This document shows positions 56,914 through 64,000 of a DNA stretch of 64,000 bases, one piece after another. The position numbers and the translations under genes are program-made. The DNA comes from Caballeronia calidae. GTDB lineage: Bacteria > Pseudomonadota > Gammaproteobacteria > Burkholderiales > Burkholderiaceae. The stretch is taken from assembly GCF_900044055.2 (NCBI RefSeq), contig NZ_FCOX02000016.1, positions 62,001 to 126,000 on the forward strand, written 5' to 3'. Position 1 is the first letter of the stretch. Each line of letters begins with the position of its first letter. The notes beneath the pieces are model-generated. The model did no database searches. It was not told the DNA's origin and saw only the letters and a program-made list of their open reading frames with translations.

Positions 56914-57402
56914 ATGACACATCCGCAGCTTTCCGCCGCTGCATCCGTTGAACTCGTGCGTCGCCACGCGGTACAGGGTGCGACGCTGATGACCATTCTT
57001 CACGCCATCCAGGACGAAGTCGGCTATGTGCCGGACGCCGTCGTCGCGCCGCTCGCGCAGACGCTGTCGCTGTCGCGGGCGGAGGTGCATGGCGTCATCA
57101 CCTATTACCATCACTTCCGCTCCGCGCCGCCCGCACGCGTGACCGTGCAGTTGTGCCGCGCGGAAGCCTGCCGCAGCATGGGCACGGAAGCGCTGAAAGA
57201 CCACATCGAGGGGCACACGGGTTGCCGCTTCGACAGCGGCCACGCGGAAGACACCGAGCTCGAATCGGTGTATTGCCTCGGCCAGTGCGCGCTGTCTCCG
57301 TCGATGATGATCAACGGTGAACTGCACGCGCGCGTGACGCCGGCGAAGTTTGATCGCCTTTATGCCGCTGCGCAAACGAAAGTCGCGGAGGTGACGGCAT
57401 GA
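56914..57402 (+). CDS. fdsG: NAD-dependent formate dehydrogenase gamma subunit
   Basis: 162 residues, NuoE-like [2Fe-2S] protein. Cluster ligands are C-R-A-E-A-C (LCRAEACRSMG) and later C-L-G-Q-C (YCLGQCALSPSMMING), the thioredoxin-like ferredoxin pattern. It passes electrons within the diaphorase part of FdsGBA. A GGAGGAGC ribosome binding site lies just before the ATG. The stop overlaps the fdsB start (ATGA). Confidence 0.96.
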   Translation: MTHPQLSAAASVELVRRHAVQGATLMTILHAIQDEVGYVPDAVVAPLAQTLSLSRAEVHGVITYYHHFRSAPPARVTVQLCRAEACRSMGTEALKDHIEGHTGCRFDSGHAEDTELESVYCLGQCALSPSMMINGELHARVTPAKFDRLYAAAQTKVAEVTA

Positions 57403-58955
57403 CGCGCATTTACGTTCCCATCGATTCGTCTGCGCTCGCGCTTGGCGCCGATGCCGTGGCCGAAGCCATCGCGAGCGAAGCGCAAAAGCGCGGGCTCGAC
57501 GTGCAACTCGTGCGCAACGGGTCGCGCGGGCTCCTCTATCTCGAACCGCTCGTCGAAGTCGAGACGCCGGACGGGCGCATCGGTTATTCGAACGTCGAGG
57601 CCGACGATGTCGCCGCGCTCTTCGACGCCGGCTTTCACGAAGGCCGGGCGCATGACAAGAACGTCGGTGTGGTCGACGAGATTCCGTATCTCAAGAATCA
57701 GCAGCGTCTGACGTTCGCGCGCATCGGCATCACGGACCCGCTGTCCATCGACGATTACGTGGCGCTCGGCGGCCTTCAGGGGCTGCGCAACGTGCTCGAG
57801 ATGAACGGCGACGCCGTCTGCGAAGCGCTGCTCGATTCCGGCCTGCGTGGCCGCGGCGGCGCGGCGTTCCCCGCGGGCATCAAGTGGAAGACCGTGCGCG
57901 CGGCGCTCGCGGATCAGAAGTACATCGTCTGCAACGCGGACGAAGGCGACTCGGGCACGTTCTCCGACCGCCTCGTGATGGAAAGCGATCCGTACATGCT
58001 GATCGAAGGCATGATCATCGCCGGCGTGGCGACGGGCGCGACCCAGGGCTACATCTACGTGCGCAGCGAGTATCCGCATTCCATCGCGATGCTGAACCGC
58101 GCGATCGACCGCGCACGCGACGCGGGCTGGCTCGGCGCGAGCGTGCTCGGCAGCTCGCACGCGTTCGATCTGTACGTCGCGAAGGGCGCGGGCTCCTACG
58201 TGTGCGGCGAGGAAACGGCGCTGCTCGAATCGCTCGAAGGCAAGCGCGGCATCGTGCGCGCGAAGCCGCCGGTGCCGGCGCTCGTCGGCCTGTACGGCAA
58301 GCCGACCGTCATCAACAACGTCATCACGCTCGCGACCGTGCCGGTCATCTTCGCGAAGGGCGCGGCGTTCTATCGCGATTACGGCATGGGCCGCTCGCGC
58401 GGCACGCTGCCCTTCCAGATCGCGGGCAACGTGAAGCAAGGCGGCCTCGTGGAACTCGCGTTCGGCGTGACGCTGCGCGAGCTGATCTACACCTACGGCG
58501 GCGGCACGGCGAGCGGCCGTCCGGCGCGCGCGGTGCAGGTGGGCGGTCCGCTCGGCACGTATCTGCCGGAAAGCCAGTGGGACATTCCGCTCGACTACGA
58601 GGAATACGCGAAGGTCGGCGCGGTGGTCGGCCACGGCGGGCTCGTGATCCATGACGACACATCGAATCTCGCCGAGCTCGCGCAATACGCGATGCACTTC
58701 TGCGCGATCGAATCGTGCGGCAAGTGCACGCCGTGCCGCATCGGCTCGACGCGCGGCGAAGAGGTCATCGCGAAGATCCGCGAAGGCGATACGTCGGTGA
58801 AGCAGATCACGCTGCTGCGCGAGTTGTGCGACACGATGATCTCCGGTTCGCTCTGCGCGATGGGCGGCATGACGCCGTTCCCGGTGGTGTCCGCGCTCGA
58901 TCACTTCCCGGAAGATTTCGGCCTGCCCCGCTCGCCGGTTCAGAAAGCCGCATAA
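57399..58955 (+). CDS. fdsB: NAD-dependent formate dehydrogenase beta subunit
   Basis: 518 residues, NuoF-like flavoprotein. A thioredoxin-like N-domain (~1-110) precedes the FMN/NADH domain with GRGGAAFPAGIKWKTV and NADEGDSGTFSDRLVMESDP. The 4Fe-4S ligands ESCGKCTPCRIGSTRG appear near the C-terminus, with the distal Cys in ISGSLCAMGGM. It binds FMN and reduces NAD+ with electrons from FdsA. It starts in the last bases of fdsG and is 16 bases from fdsA. Confidence 0.97.
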   Translation: MTRIYVPIDSSALALGADAVAEAIASEAQKRGLDVQLVRNGSRGLLYLEPLVEVETPDGRIGYSNVEADDVAALFDAGFHEGRAHDKNVGVVDEIPYLKNQQRLTFARIGITDPLSIDDYVALGGLQGLRNVLEMNGDAVCEALLDSGLRGRGGAAFPAGIKWKTVRAALADQKYIVCNADEGDSGTFSDRLVMESDPYMLIEGMIIAGVATGATQGYIYVRSEYPHSIAMLNRAIDRARDAGWLGASVLGSSHAFDLYVAKGAGSYVCGEETALLESLEGKRGIVRAKPPVPALVGLYGKPTVINNVITLATVPVIFAKGAAFYRDYGMGRSRGTLPFQIAGNVKQGGLVELAFGVTLRELIYTYGGGTASGRPARAVQVGGPLGTYLPESQWDIPLDYEEYAKVGAVVGHGGLVIHDDTSNLAELAQYAMHFCAIESCGKCTPCRIGSTRGEEVIAKIREGDTSVKQITLLRELCDTMISGSLCAMGGMTPFPVVSALDHFPEDFGLPRSPVQKAA

Positions 58956-58971
58956 GAAACAGGAGACGACA

Positions 58972-61902
58972 ATGTCCAATACCATCAACGGCTGCGGCTC
59001 CGGCAACTGCGCGTGCAAGAGCGCCGCATCGGTGCAGCGCCGCGATCCGTTCGACGATACCGACTACGGCACGCCGCTGCGCCACGCCGATATCGACGTC
59101 ACGCTCGAAATCGACGGCCAGGCGGTCACGGTGCCCGCAGGCACGTCGGTGATGCGCGCCGCGATCGAAGCCGGCGTCAACGTGCCGAAGCTCTGCGCGA
59201 CAGATTCCCTGGAGCCGTGGGGCTCGTGCCGCCTGTGCCTCGTCGAGATCGAAGGCAAGCGCGGCTATCCCGCTTCCTGCACGACGCCCGTCGAAGCGGG
59301 CATGAAAGTGCGCACGCAAAGCGACAAGCTGCAATCGCTGCGCAAGAACGTGATGGAGCTGTACATCTCCGATCACCCGCTCGACTGCCTCACCTGCCCC
59401 GCCAACGGCGACTGCGAACTGCAGGACATGGCGGGCGTGGTCGGCCTGCGCGAAGTGCGTTACGGCTACGAAGGCGCAAACCACCTGAAGGACAAGAAGG
59501 ACGAGTCGAATCCGTACTTCACGTACGATCCGTCGAAGTGCATCGTCTGCAATCGCTGCGTGCGCGCGTGCGAGGAAACGCAAGGTACGTTCGCGCTGAC
59601 GATCGCCGGACGCGGCTTCGAATCGCGCGTCGCCGCGAGCGAAAACGTGCCGTTCATGGAATCGGAGTGCGTGTCGTGCGGCGCCTGCGTCGCTGCGTGC
59701 CCGACCGCGACGCTGCAGGAAAAGAGCGTGATCATGCTCGGCCAGGCGGAGCATTCGGCCATCACGACGTGCGCGTACTGCGGCGTCGGCTGCTCGCTCA
59801 AGGCGGAGATGAAGGGCAACACCGTCGTGCGCATGACGCCGAACAAGAACGGCCAGGCGAACGAAGGCCACGCGTGCGTGAAGGGCCGCTTCGCATGGGG
59901 CTATGCCACGCACAAGGACCGCATCACGAAGCCGATGATCCGCGCGAAGATCACCGATCCGTGGCGCGAAGTGTCGTGGGAAGAAGCGCTCAACTATGCG
60001 GCGAGCGAGTTCCGCCGCATCCAGGACAAGTACGGGCGCGATTCGATCGGCGGCATCACGTCGTCGCGCTGCACGAACGAAGAGACGTACCTCGTGCAGA
60101 AGCTCGTGCGCGCCGCGTTCGGCAACAACAACGTCGATACCTGCGCGCGCGTGTGCCACTCGCCGACGGGCTACGGCCTCAAGTCGACGCTCGGCGAATC
60201 GGCGGGCACGCAGACGTTCGCATCGATCGAGCAATCGGATGTGATCGTCGTCATGGGCGCGAATCCGACCGACGGCCACCCGGTCTTCGGCTCGCGTCTC
60301 AAGCGCCGGGTGCGCGAAGGCGCGAAGCTCATCGTGATCGACCCGCGCCGTATCGATATCGTCGATACGCCGCACGTGAAAGCGCAGTACCACCTGCAAT
60401 TGCGTCCGGGCACGAACGTCGCGATGGTCAACTCGCTCGCGCACGTGATCGTCACCGAAGGCCTGCTGAAGGAAGACTTCATCGCCGAGCGCTGCGAGAC
60501 GCGCGCGTTCGACCAGTGGCGCGAATTCGTCGCGCGCGAGGAGAACTCGCCCGAAGCGATGGAAGCCACGACCGGCGTGCCGGCCGACAAGGTCCGCGAA
60601 GCCGCGCGCGTCTACGCGACGGGCGGCAACGGCGCGATCTACTACGGTCTCGGCGTGACCGAGCATGCGCAAGGCTCGACGGCGGTGATGGGCATCGCGA
60701 ACCTCGCGATGGCAACGGGCAACGTCGGACGCGAAGGCGTCGGCGTGAATCCGCTGCGCGGCCAGAACAACGTGCAGGGTTCGTGCGACATGGGCTCGTT
60801 CCCGCACGAGCTGCCGGGCTATCGCCATATCGGCGACGCGGCGACGCGCTCGCTCTTCGAGGAAGCGTGGGACGTGAAGCTCCATCCGGAGCCGGGCCTG
60901 CGCATCCCGAACATGTTCGATGCCGCAATGCACGGCACCTTCATGGGCCTCTACTGCCAGGGCGAGGACATCGTCCAGTCCGATCCGAACACGCAGCATG
61001 TCGGCGCGGCGCTGTCGGCGATGGAATGCATCGTCGTGCAGGACATCTTCCTGAACGAAACCGCGAAGTACGCGCACGTTCTGCTGCCCGGCTCGACCTT
61101 CCTCGAAAAGGACGGCACCTTCACCAACGCCGAGCGCCGCATCTCGCGCGTGCGCAAGGTGATGCCGCCGCTCGCGGGCTATTCGGACTGGGAAGTGACG
61201 ATCAAACTCTCGCGCGCGCTCGGCTACGAGATGAACTACGCGAACCCGTCCGAGATCATGGACGAGATCGCGCGTCTCACGCCGACCTTCCACGGCGTCT
61301 CCTACGATCGCATCGACGAGCTCGGCAGCATCCAATGGCCGTGCAACGAGAAGGCGCCGGACGGCACGCCGACGATGCACATCGACGAGTTCGTGCGCGG
61401 CAAGGGGCGCTTCGTCATCACGAAGTTCATCGCGACACCCGAGAAGGTCACGCGCAAGTATCCGCTGCTGCTCACGACCGGGCGCATCCTGTCGCAGTAC
61501 AACGTCGGCGCGCAGACACGCCGCACGGAGAACTCGCGCTGGCATGAAGAGGACCGGCTGGAGATTCATCCGGTGGACGCGGAAGATCGCGGCATCAAGG
61601 AAGACGACTGGGTCGGCATCGAGTCGCGCGCGGGGCAGACCGTGCTGCGCGCGAAGATCTCCGAGCGCATGCAGCCGGGCGTCGTCTACACGACGTTCCA
61701 CTTCCCGGAATCGGGCGCGAACGTCATCACGACGGACTCGTCCGACTGGGCGACCAACTGTCCGGAGTACAAGGTGACGGCGGTGCAGGTGATGCCGGTG
61801 GAACAGCCGTCGCAATGGCAGAAGGACTACTCGCGCTTCAACACGCAACAGCTCGAACTGATGAACATGCGCGATGTCGCGCCGACCACTTCAGGGAAAT
61901 GA
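58972..61902 (+). CDS. fdsA: NAD-dependent formate dehydrogenase alpha subunit (Mo-bisMGD)
   Basis: 976 residues. In order: a [2Fe-2S] domain (~45-125, WGSCRLCLVEIEG), a His/Cys cluster (HPLDCLTCPANGDCELQ), two ferredoxin clusters (SKCIVCNRCVRACEETQ and CVSCGACVAACPT), then the Mo-domain cluster CAYCGVGCSLKAEM. The Mo ligand is Cys395 with His396 (DTCARVCHSPTGYG), a Cys rather than selenocysteine form. It oxidises formate to CO2 in the cytoplasm and can work in reverse in homologues. Maturation needs bisMGD; mog (11492) helps supply it. fdsD follows after three bases. Confidence 0.97.
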   Translation: MSNTINGCGSGNCACKSAASVQRRDPFDDTDYGTPLRHADIDVTLEIDGQAVTVPAGTSVMRAAIEAGVNVPKLCATDSLEPWGSCRLCLVEIEGKRGYPASCTTPVEAGMKVRTQSDKLQSLRKNVMELYISDHPLDCLTCPANGDCELQDMAGVVGLREVRYGYEGANHLKDKKDESNPYFTYDPSKCIVCNRCVRACEETQGTFALTIAGRGFESRVAASENVPFMESECVSCGACVAACPTATLQEKSVIMLGQAEHSAITTCAYCGVGCSLKAEMKGNTVVRMTPNKNGQANEGHACVKGRFAWGYATHKDRITKPMIRAKITDPWREVSWEEALNYAASEFRRIQDKYGRDSIGGITSSRCTNEETYLVQKLVRAAFGNNNVDTCARVCHSPTGYGLKSTLGESAGTQTFASIEQSDVIVVMGANPTDGHPVFGSRLKRRVREGAKLIVIDPRRIDIVDTPHVKAQYHLQLRPGTNVAMVNSLAHVIVTEGLLKEDFIAERCETRAFDQWREFVAREENSPEAMEATTGVPADKVREAARVYATGGNGAIYYGLGVTEHAQGSTAVMGIANLAMATGNVGREGVGVNPLRGQNNVQGSCDMGSFPHELPGYRHIGDAATRSLFEEAWDVKLHPEPGLRIPNMFDAAMHGTFMGLYCQGEDIVQSDPNTQHVGAALSAMECIVVQDIFLNETAKYAHVLLPGSTFLEKDGTFTNAERRISRVRKVMPPLAGYSDWEVTIKLSRALGYEMNYANPSEIMDEIARLTPTFHGVSYDRIDELGSIQWPCNEKAPDGTPTMHIDEFVRGKGRFVITKFIATPEKVTRKYPLLLTTGRILSQYNVGAQTRRTENSRWHEEDRLEIHPVDAEDRGIKEDDWVGIESRAGQTVLRAKISERMQPGVVYTTFHFPESGANVITTDSSDWATNCPEYKVTAVQVMPVEQPSQWQKDYSRFNTQQLELMNMRDVAPTTSGK

Positions 61903-61905
61903 GCA

Positions 61906-62151
61906 ATGGATGTCGATAACCTGATCGAGATGGCGAACCGCATCGGCGAATTCTTCGATTCGATGCCGGACCGCGCCGAAGCCGTCGACAGCGTCGCGGA
62001 TCATATCCGGCGCTTCTGGGAGCCGCGCATGAGGATCGCGATTCTCACCGCGCTGGACAATCCGGAAGCGAGCGCGACGATGGAGCCGATCGTGCGCGAA
62101 GCGCTCAACCTGCACAAGGCCGATCTTCAGCCGAAGACCGCGACCGCCTGA
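61906..62151 (+). CDS. fdsD: Formate dehydrogenase accessory/delta subunit FdsD
   Basis: 81 residues: MDVDNLIEMANRIGEFFDSMPDRAEAVDSVADHIRRFWEPRMR, the FdsD family (DUF3224-like small protein associated with fds operons). In Cupriavidus the fifth gene of fdsGBACD; there FdsD is a minor subunit needed for full activity. Here it directly follows fdsA, where fdsC would be expected in the five-gene operon. A terminator lies 22 bases after the stop. Confidence 0.9.
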   Translation: MDVDNLIEMANRIGEFFDSMPDRAEAVDSVADHIRRFWEPRMRIAILTALDNPEASATMEPIVREALNLHKADLQPKTATA

Positions 62152-62172
62152 CGTCGTTCATCGAGCCGGTCG

Positions 62173-62206
62173 AGCCCCGCACTGCGTCAGCACTGCGGGG
62201 CTTTTT
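62173..62206. terminator. Terminator between fdsD and the FAD monooxygenase gene
   Basis: GCCCCGCA (62174-62181) and TGCGGGGC (62194-62201) form an 8-bp stem with a 12-base loop, followed by five T (62202-62206) on the plus strand. It touches the stop of the converging monooxygenase. Confidence 0.85.
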
Positions 62207-63942
62207 CAATCCTCGCGATACTCGCGCTCGACGGGCCGCTCCGCGCTCGTGTCCTGCGCGCCGAACCACGTTTCGCAGTGACGCAGCAGCCCATGCACAT
62301 CCGACGGCGCACGCCCGCGCGCGGCGATATAGCCATCGGGCCGCACGAGATAGAAGGCGGGACGCGTGCGGCCGTAGTTGTCGGTGAGTGAGTTCGCGCC
62401 CTCGCCGCGCGTATCGGTGATGCGCCACACGCGCACGGCGTTCGGCATGATCGCGTCGATGGACTTGGCGAGGCCGTCGAGGTCCGGATCGCGCATCGCG
62501 TGCGCGACGGTGATGGTCGCGGGCGCGAGCGCGATGTCGTCCTCGCCCGACGGATTCACGAGCAGAAAGAGCGAGAAGCAGCCCGGATCGTGCAGATCGT
62601 AGAGACAGCCGACGCCCGGCAGACGCCCGAGCGGCCCGTCGACGACATGCACGCGCGCATCGGGCGCGCGCTCCCCCGCGCGCGGGCCGCCGTCGAGCAG
62701 ACGCTCCAGCGTGAGCGGGCTCTTGCGATAGTTGATCGACAGCTCGCTCACGGTGCGGCGCATCGCGTCGCGCAACGGGCCGATCGCCGCGAGCGCGGGC
62801 ATCACGTGCTCGCGCATCAGCTTCATCGGGCCGTGCTCGGCGCCCGCCATCTGCGTGAGCATGCTGGTCTGGCGCAGCACGTCGCGCTCGATCGGATGCC
62901 GCTCCGTGTGATAGCTGTCGAGCAGGCGCTCGGGCGCGCCGCCCGCGAGCATGCGCGCGATCTTCCAGCCGAGATTGAACGCTTCCTGGATGCCGGTGTT
63001 CATGCCCTGCGCGCCGGCAGGACTGTGCACGTGCGCGGAATCGCCCGCGAGGAACACGCGGTCCACACGCAGGCGATCGACCATGCGGCTGTTCAGATGA
63101 AAGTACGACGACCACGTGAGATTCGACAGCGCGATCTTGTGATGCACGCGCCGCTCGATGAGCGCGCGGCATTCCTCGATCGTCGGGCCGCGCCTGGCTT
63201 CCCCCGCGTTCACGATGTTGGCCACCGGCGCCGGCAGATCCGCGATCAGGCGCGCGCGGTCGTTGCCCATCGGGAAGAGCGCGGCGAGCCCTTCGCCGGA
63301 CGCGAAGATATGAAACTCGTCGTCGGGCCAGTCGGAGTCGGCCTGGAGATCGGCGAGCAGATACGTTTGATCGAAGGTCTTGCCGTCGAAGCCGATGCCG
63401 AGCCGATGCCGCACGAAGCTGTGCGCGCCGTCCGCCGCGACCAGATAGGAAGGCCGCAGCAGTTCATCGCGTCCGTTCGGATGGCGCAGCGTCGCCTGCA
63501 AGCCGGCGGAGCCCTGCGAGAGATCGACGAGTTCGACGCCGCGCTCGACGGCGACGCGATAGCCCGCGAGATGCTGCGCGAGCAGGCGTTCGGTCTGCGA
63601 TTGTTCGAGAAAGAGCAGATACGGATAGCGCGTCTGCAGCGGATCGAAGTCGAGGCGCGCGAGGCGCTGCCCGTTCGAATAGAGGTTCGCGACGCGCGCG
63701 CGATGGCCGAGCTCGAGGAACGGCTTGACGACGCGATGCTGCTCGAAGAGTTCGAGCGTGCGCGCCTGAATGCCGATCGCGCGTGAATGCGGCGAGGGCT
63801 CGCGCGCCTTGTCGACGAGCCGGACCGGAATGTGCGCGCGGGCGAGGCTCATCGCGGCGGCGAGGCCCGTCGGACCGGCGCCGACGATCAGAACGGGCGC
63901 CACGTCCAGCTTGTCGTCCGGATTCAGCTTTGGCGCGAACAT
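62206..63942 (-). CDS. FAD-dependent monooxygenase (phenol hydroxylase / PheA-TfdB family)
   Basis: 578 residues from ATG 63942, preceded by AGGAGG; an in-frame upstream GTG is not needed. FAD Rossmann motif APVLIVGAGPTGLAAAMSLARAHIPVRLVDKA, then the DG motif YLVAADGAHSFVRHRLGI and the ribityl-binding FLAGDSAHVHSPAGAQGMNTGIQEAFNLGWKI. A C-terminal thioredoxin-like domain (~430-560) matches aromatic hydroxylases of this group. It probably hydroxylates an aromatic or polyketide compound with NAD(P)H. No catabolic cluster is adjacent within the window. Confidence 0.9.
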   Translation of the reverse strand: MFAPKLNPDDKLDVAPVLIVGAGPTGLAAAMSLARAHIPVRLVDKAREPSPHSRAIGIQARTLELFEQHRVVKPFLELGHRARVANLYSNGQRLARLDFDPLQTRYPYLLFLEQSQTERLLAQHLAGYRVAVERGVELVDLSQGSAGLQATLRHPNGRDELLRPSYLVAADGAHSFVRHRLGIGFDGKTFDQTYLLADLQADSDWPDDEFHIFASGEGLAALFPMGNDRARLIADLPAPVANIVNAGEARRGPTIEECRALIERRVHHKIALSNLTWSSYFHLNSRMVDRLRVDRVFLAGDSAHVHSPAGAQGMNTGIQEAFNLGWKIARMLAGGAPERLLDSYHTERHPIERDVLRQTSMLTQMAGAEHGPMKLMREHVMPALAAIGPLRDAMRRTVSELSINYRKSPLTLERLLDGGPRAGERAPDARVHVVDGPLGRLPGVGCLYDLHDPGCFSLFLLVNPSGEDDIALAPATITVAHAMRDPDLDGLAKSIDAIMPNAVRVWRITDTRGEGANSLTDNYGRTRPAFYLVRPDGYIAARGRAPSDVHGLLRHCETWFGAQDTSAERPVEREYRED

Positions 63943-64000
63943 GCGTTCCTCCTGAAACGTCACGCGCTCTAGTGTACGCCCGCGATGTTCGCTTTCGGCG

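Noticed and set aside
60142..60156. Possible selenocysteine site in fdsA
   Set aside because: The codon at the Mo ligand is a normal TGC (Cys395), with no in-frame TGA or SECIS-like hairpin needed.

Overview
The window is a GC-rich (roughly 60-65 %), densely coded stretch of a primary chromosome from a Burkholderiaceae bacterium. Gene content and order point to the Burkholderia / Paraburkholderia / Caballeronia group. Supporting signs are a tmRNA with tag ANDDTFALAA, the rpsP-rimM-trmD-rplS operon, the gyrA-serC-pheA-tyrA-aroA-cmk-rpsA-ihfB run, a stand-alone heptose-7-phosphate kinase beside hldD, and an fds-type NAD-linked formate dehydrogenase. There is no prophage, insertion sequence, CRISPR array, rRNA or tRNA. 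Almost everything is core genome; accessory-looking parts are a VapBC toxin-antitoxin pair, a few small secreted proteins and several AT-richer intergenic blocks. The species assignment is inference from family resemblance, since no search was run.

Layout. 1-2.9 kb: 3' end of fumC, vapBC with a strong upstream dyad, a hotdog thioesterase, a 47-residue lipoprotein and an ArsR-type regulator. 3-9.3 kb: a large secreted FecR/DUF6600 protein, thyA, a sigma-54 enhancer-binding protein of the VpsR type, a 957-base gene-free regulatory block, and folA. 9.3-17.1 kb: pmbA, yjgA/darP, mog, orn, a Ste24-like M48 protease, rsgA, a DUF2007 protein, a CobD/CbiB-family membrane protein and a CoA pyrophosphatase. 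17.2-19.7 kb: rplS-trmD-rimM-rpsP, read right to left from a near-consensus promoter. 19.8-23.5 kb: a TM2 protein, a PA0069-family radical SAM protein with a perfect LexA box, and an Lrp-type regulator divergent from dadA.

23.5-31.7 kb: an acyl-CoA dehydrogenase behind etfBA, the methionine importer metNIQ, a monoacylglycerol-lipase-like hydrolase and a class II histone-deacetylase-like amidohydrolase. 32-34.9 kb: mltB, cysM and a ComEA-like helix-hairpin-helix protein. 34.9-51.3 kb: an unbroken minus-strand run combining LPS precursor and assembly genes (hldD, hldA, ugd, lapB, lapA), ihfB-rpsA-cmk, aromatic amino acid genes (aroA, tyrA, pheA), serC, a DUF2059 protein and gyrA. 52-54.8 kb: an OmpA-family protein, ubiG, gph and ssrA. 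55.3-64 kb: a small secreted protein, an FdsR-like regulator divergent from fdsGBAD, and a FAD monooxygenase running towards the fds operon.

The genes fall into coherent sets: folate-dependent dTMP synthesis (thyA, folA), electron transfer from acyl-CoA oxidation (etfBA plus dehydrogenase), the shikimate-to-Phe/Tyr branch coupled to serine and nucleotide metabolism, LPS heptose and UDP-glucuronate supply beside the LapAB regulators, and formate oxidation to NADH. No clearly novel multi-gene system was found. The best leads are regulatory: the LexA-box radical SAM gene, the possible sigma-54 unit in the 7.8-8.8 kb block, a terminator just upstream of the acyl-CoA dehydrogenase, paired dyads between gyrA and ompA, the small RNA-like interval after ssrA, and an fds operon lacking fdsC.
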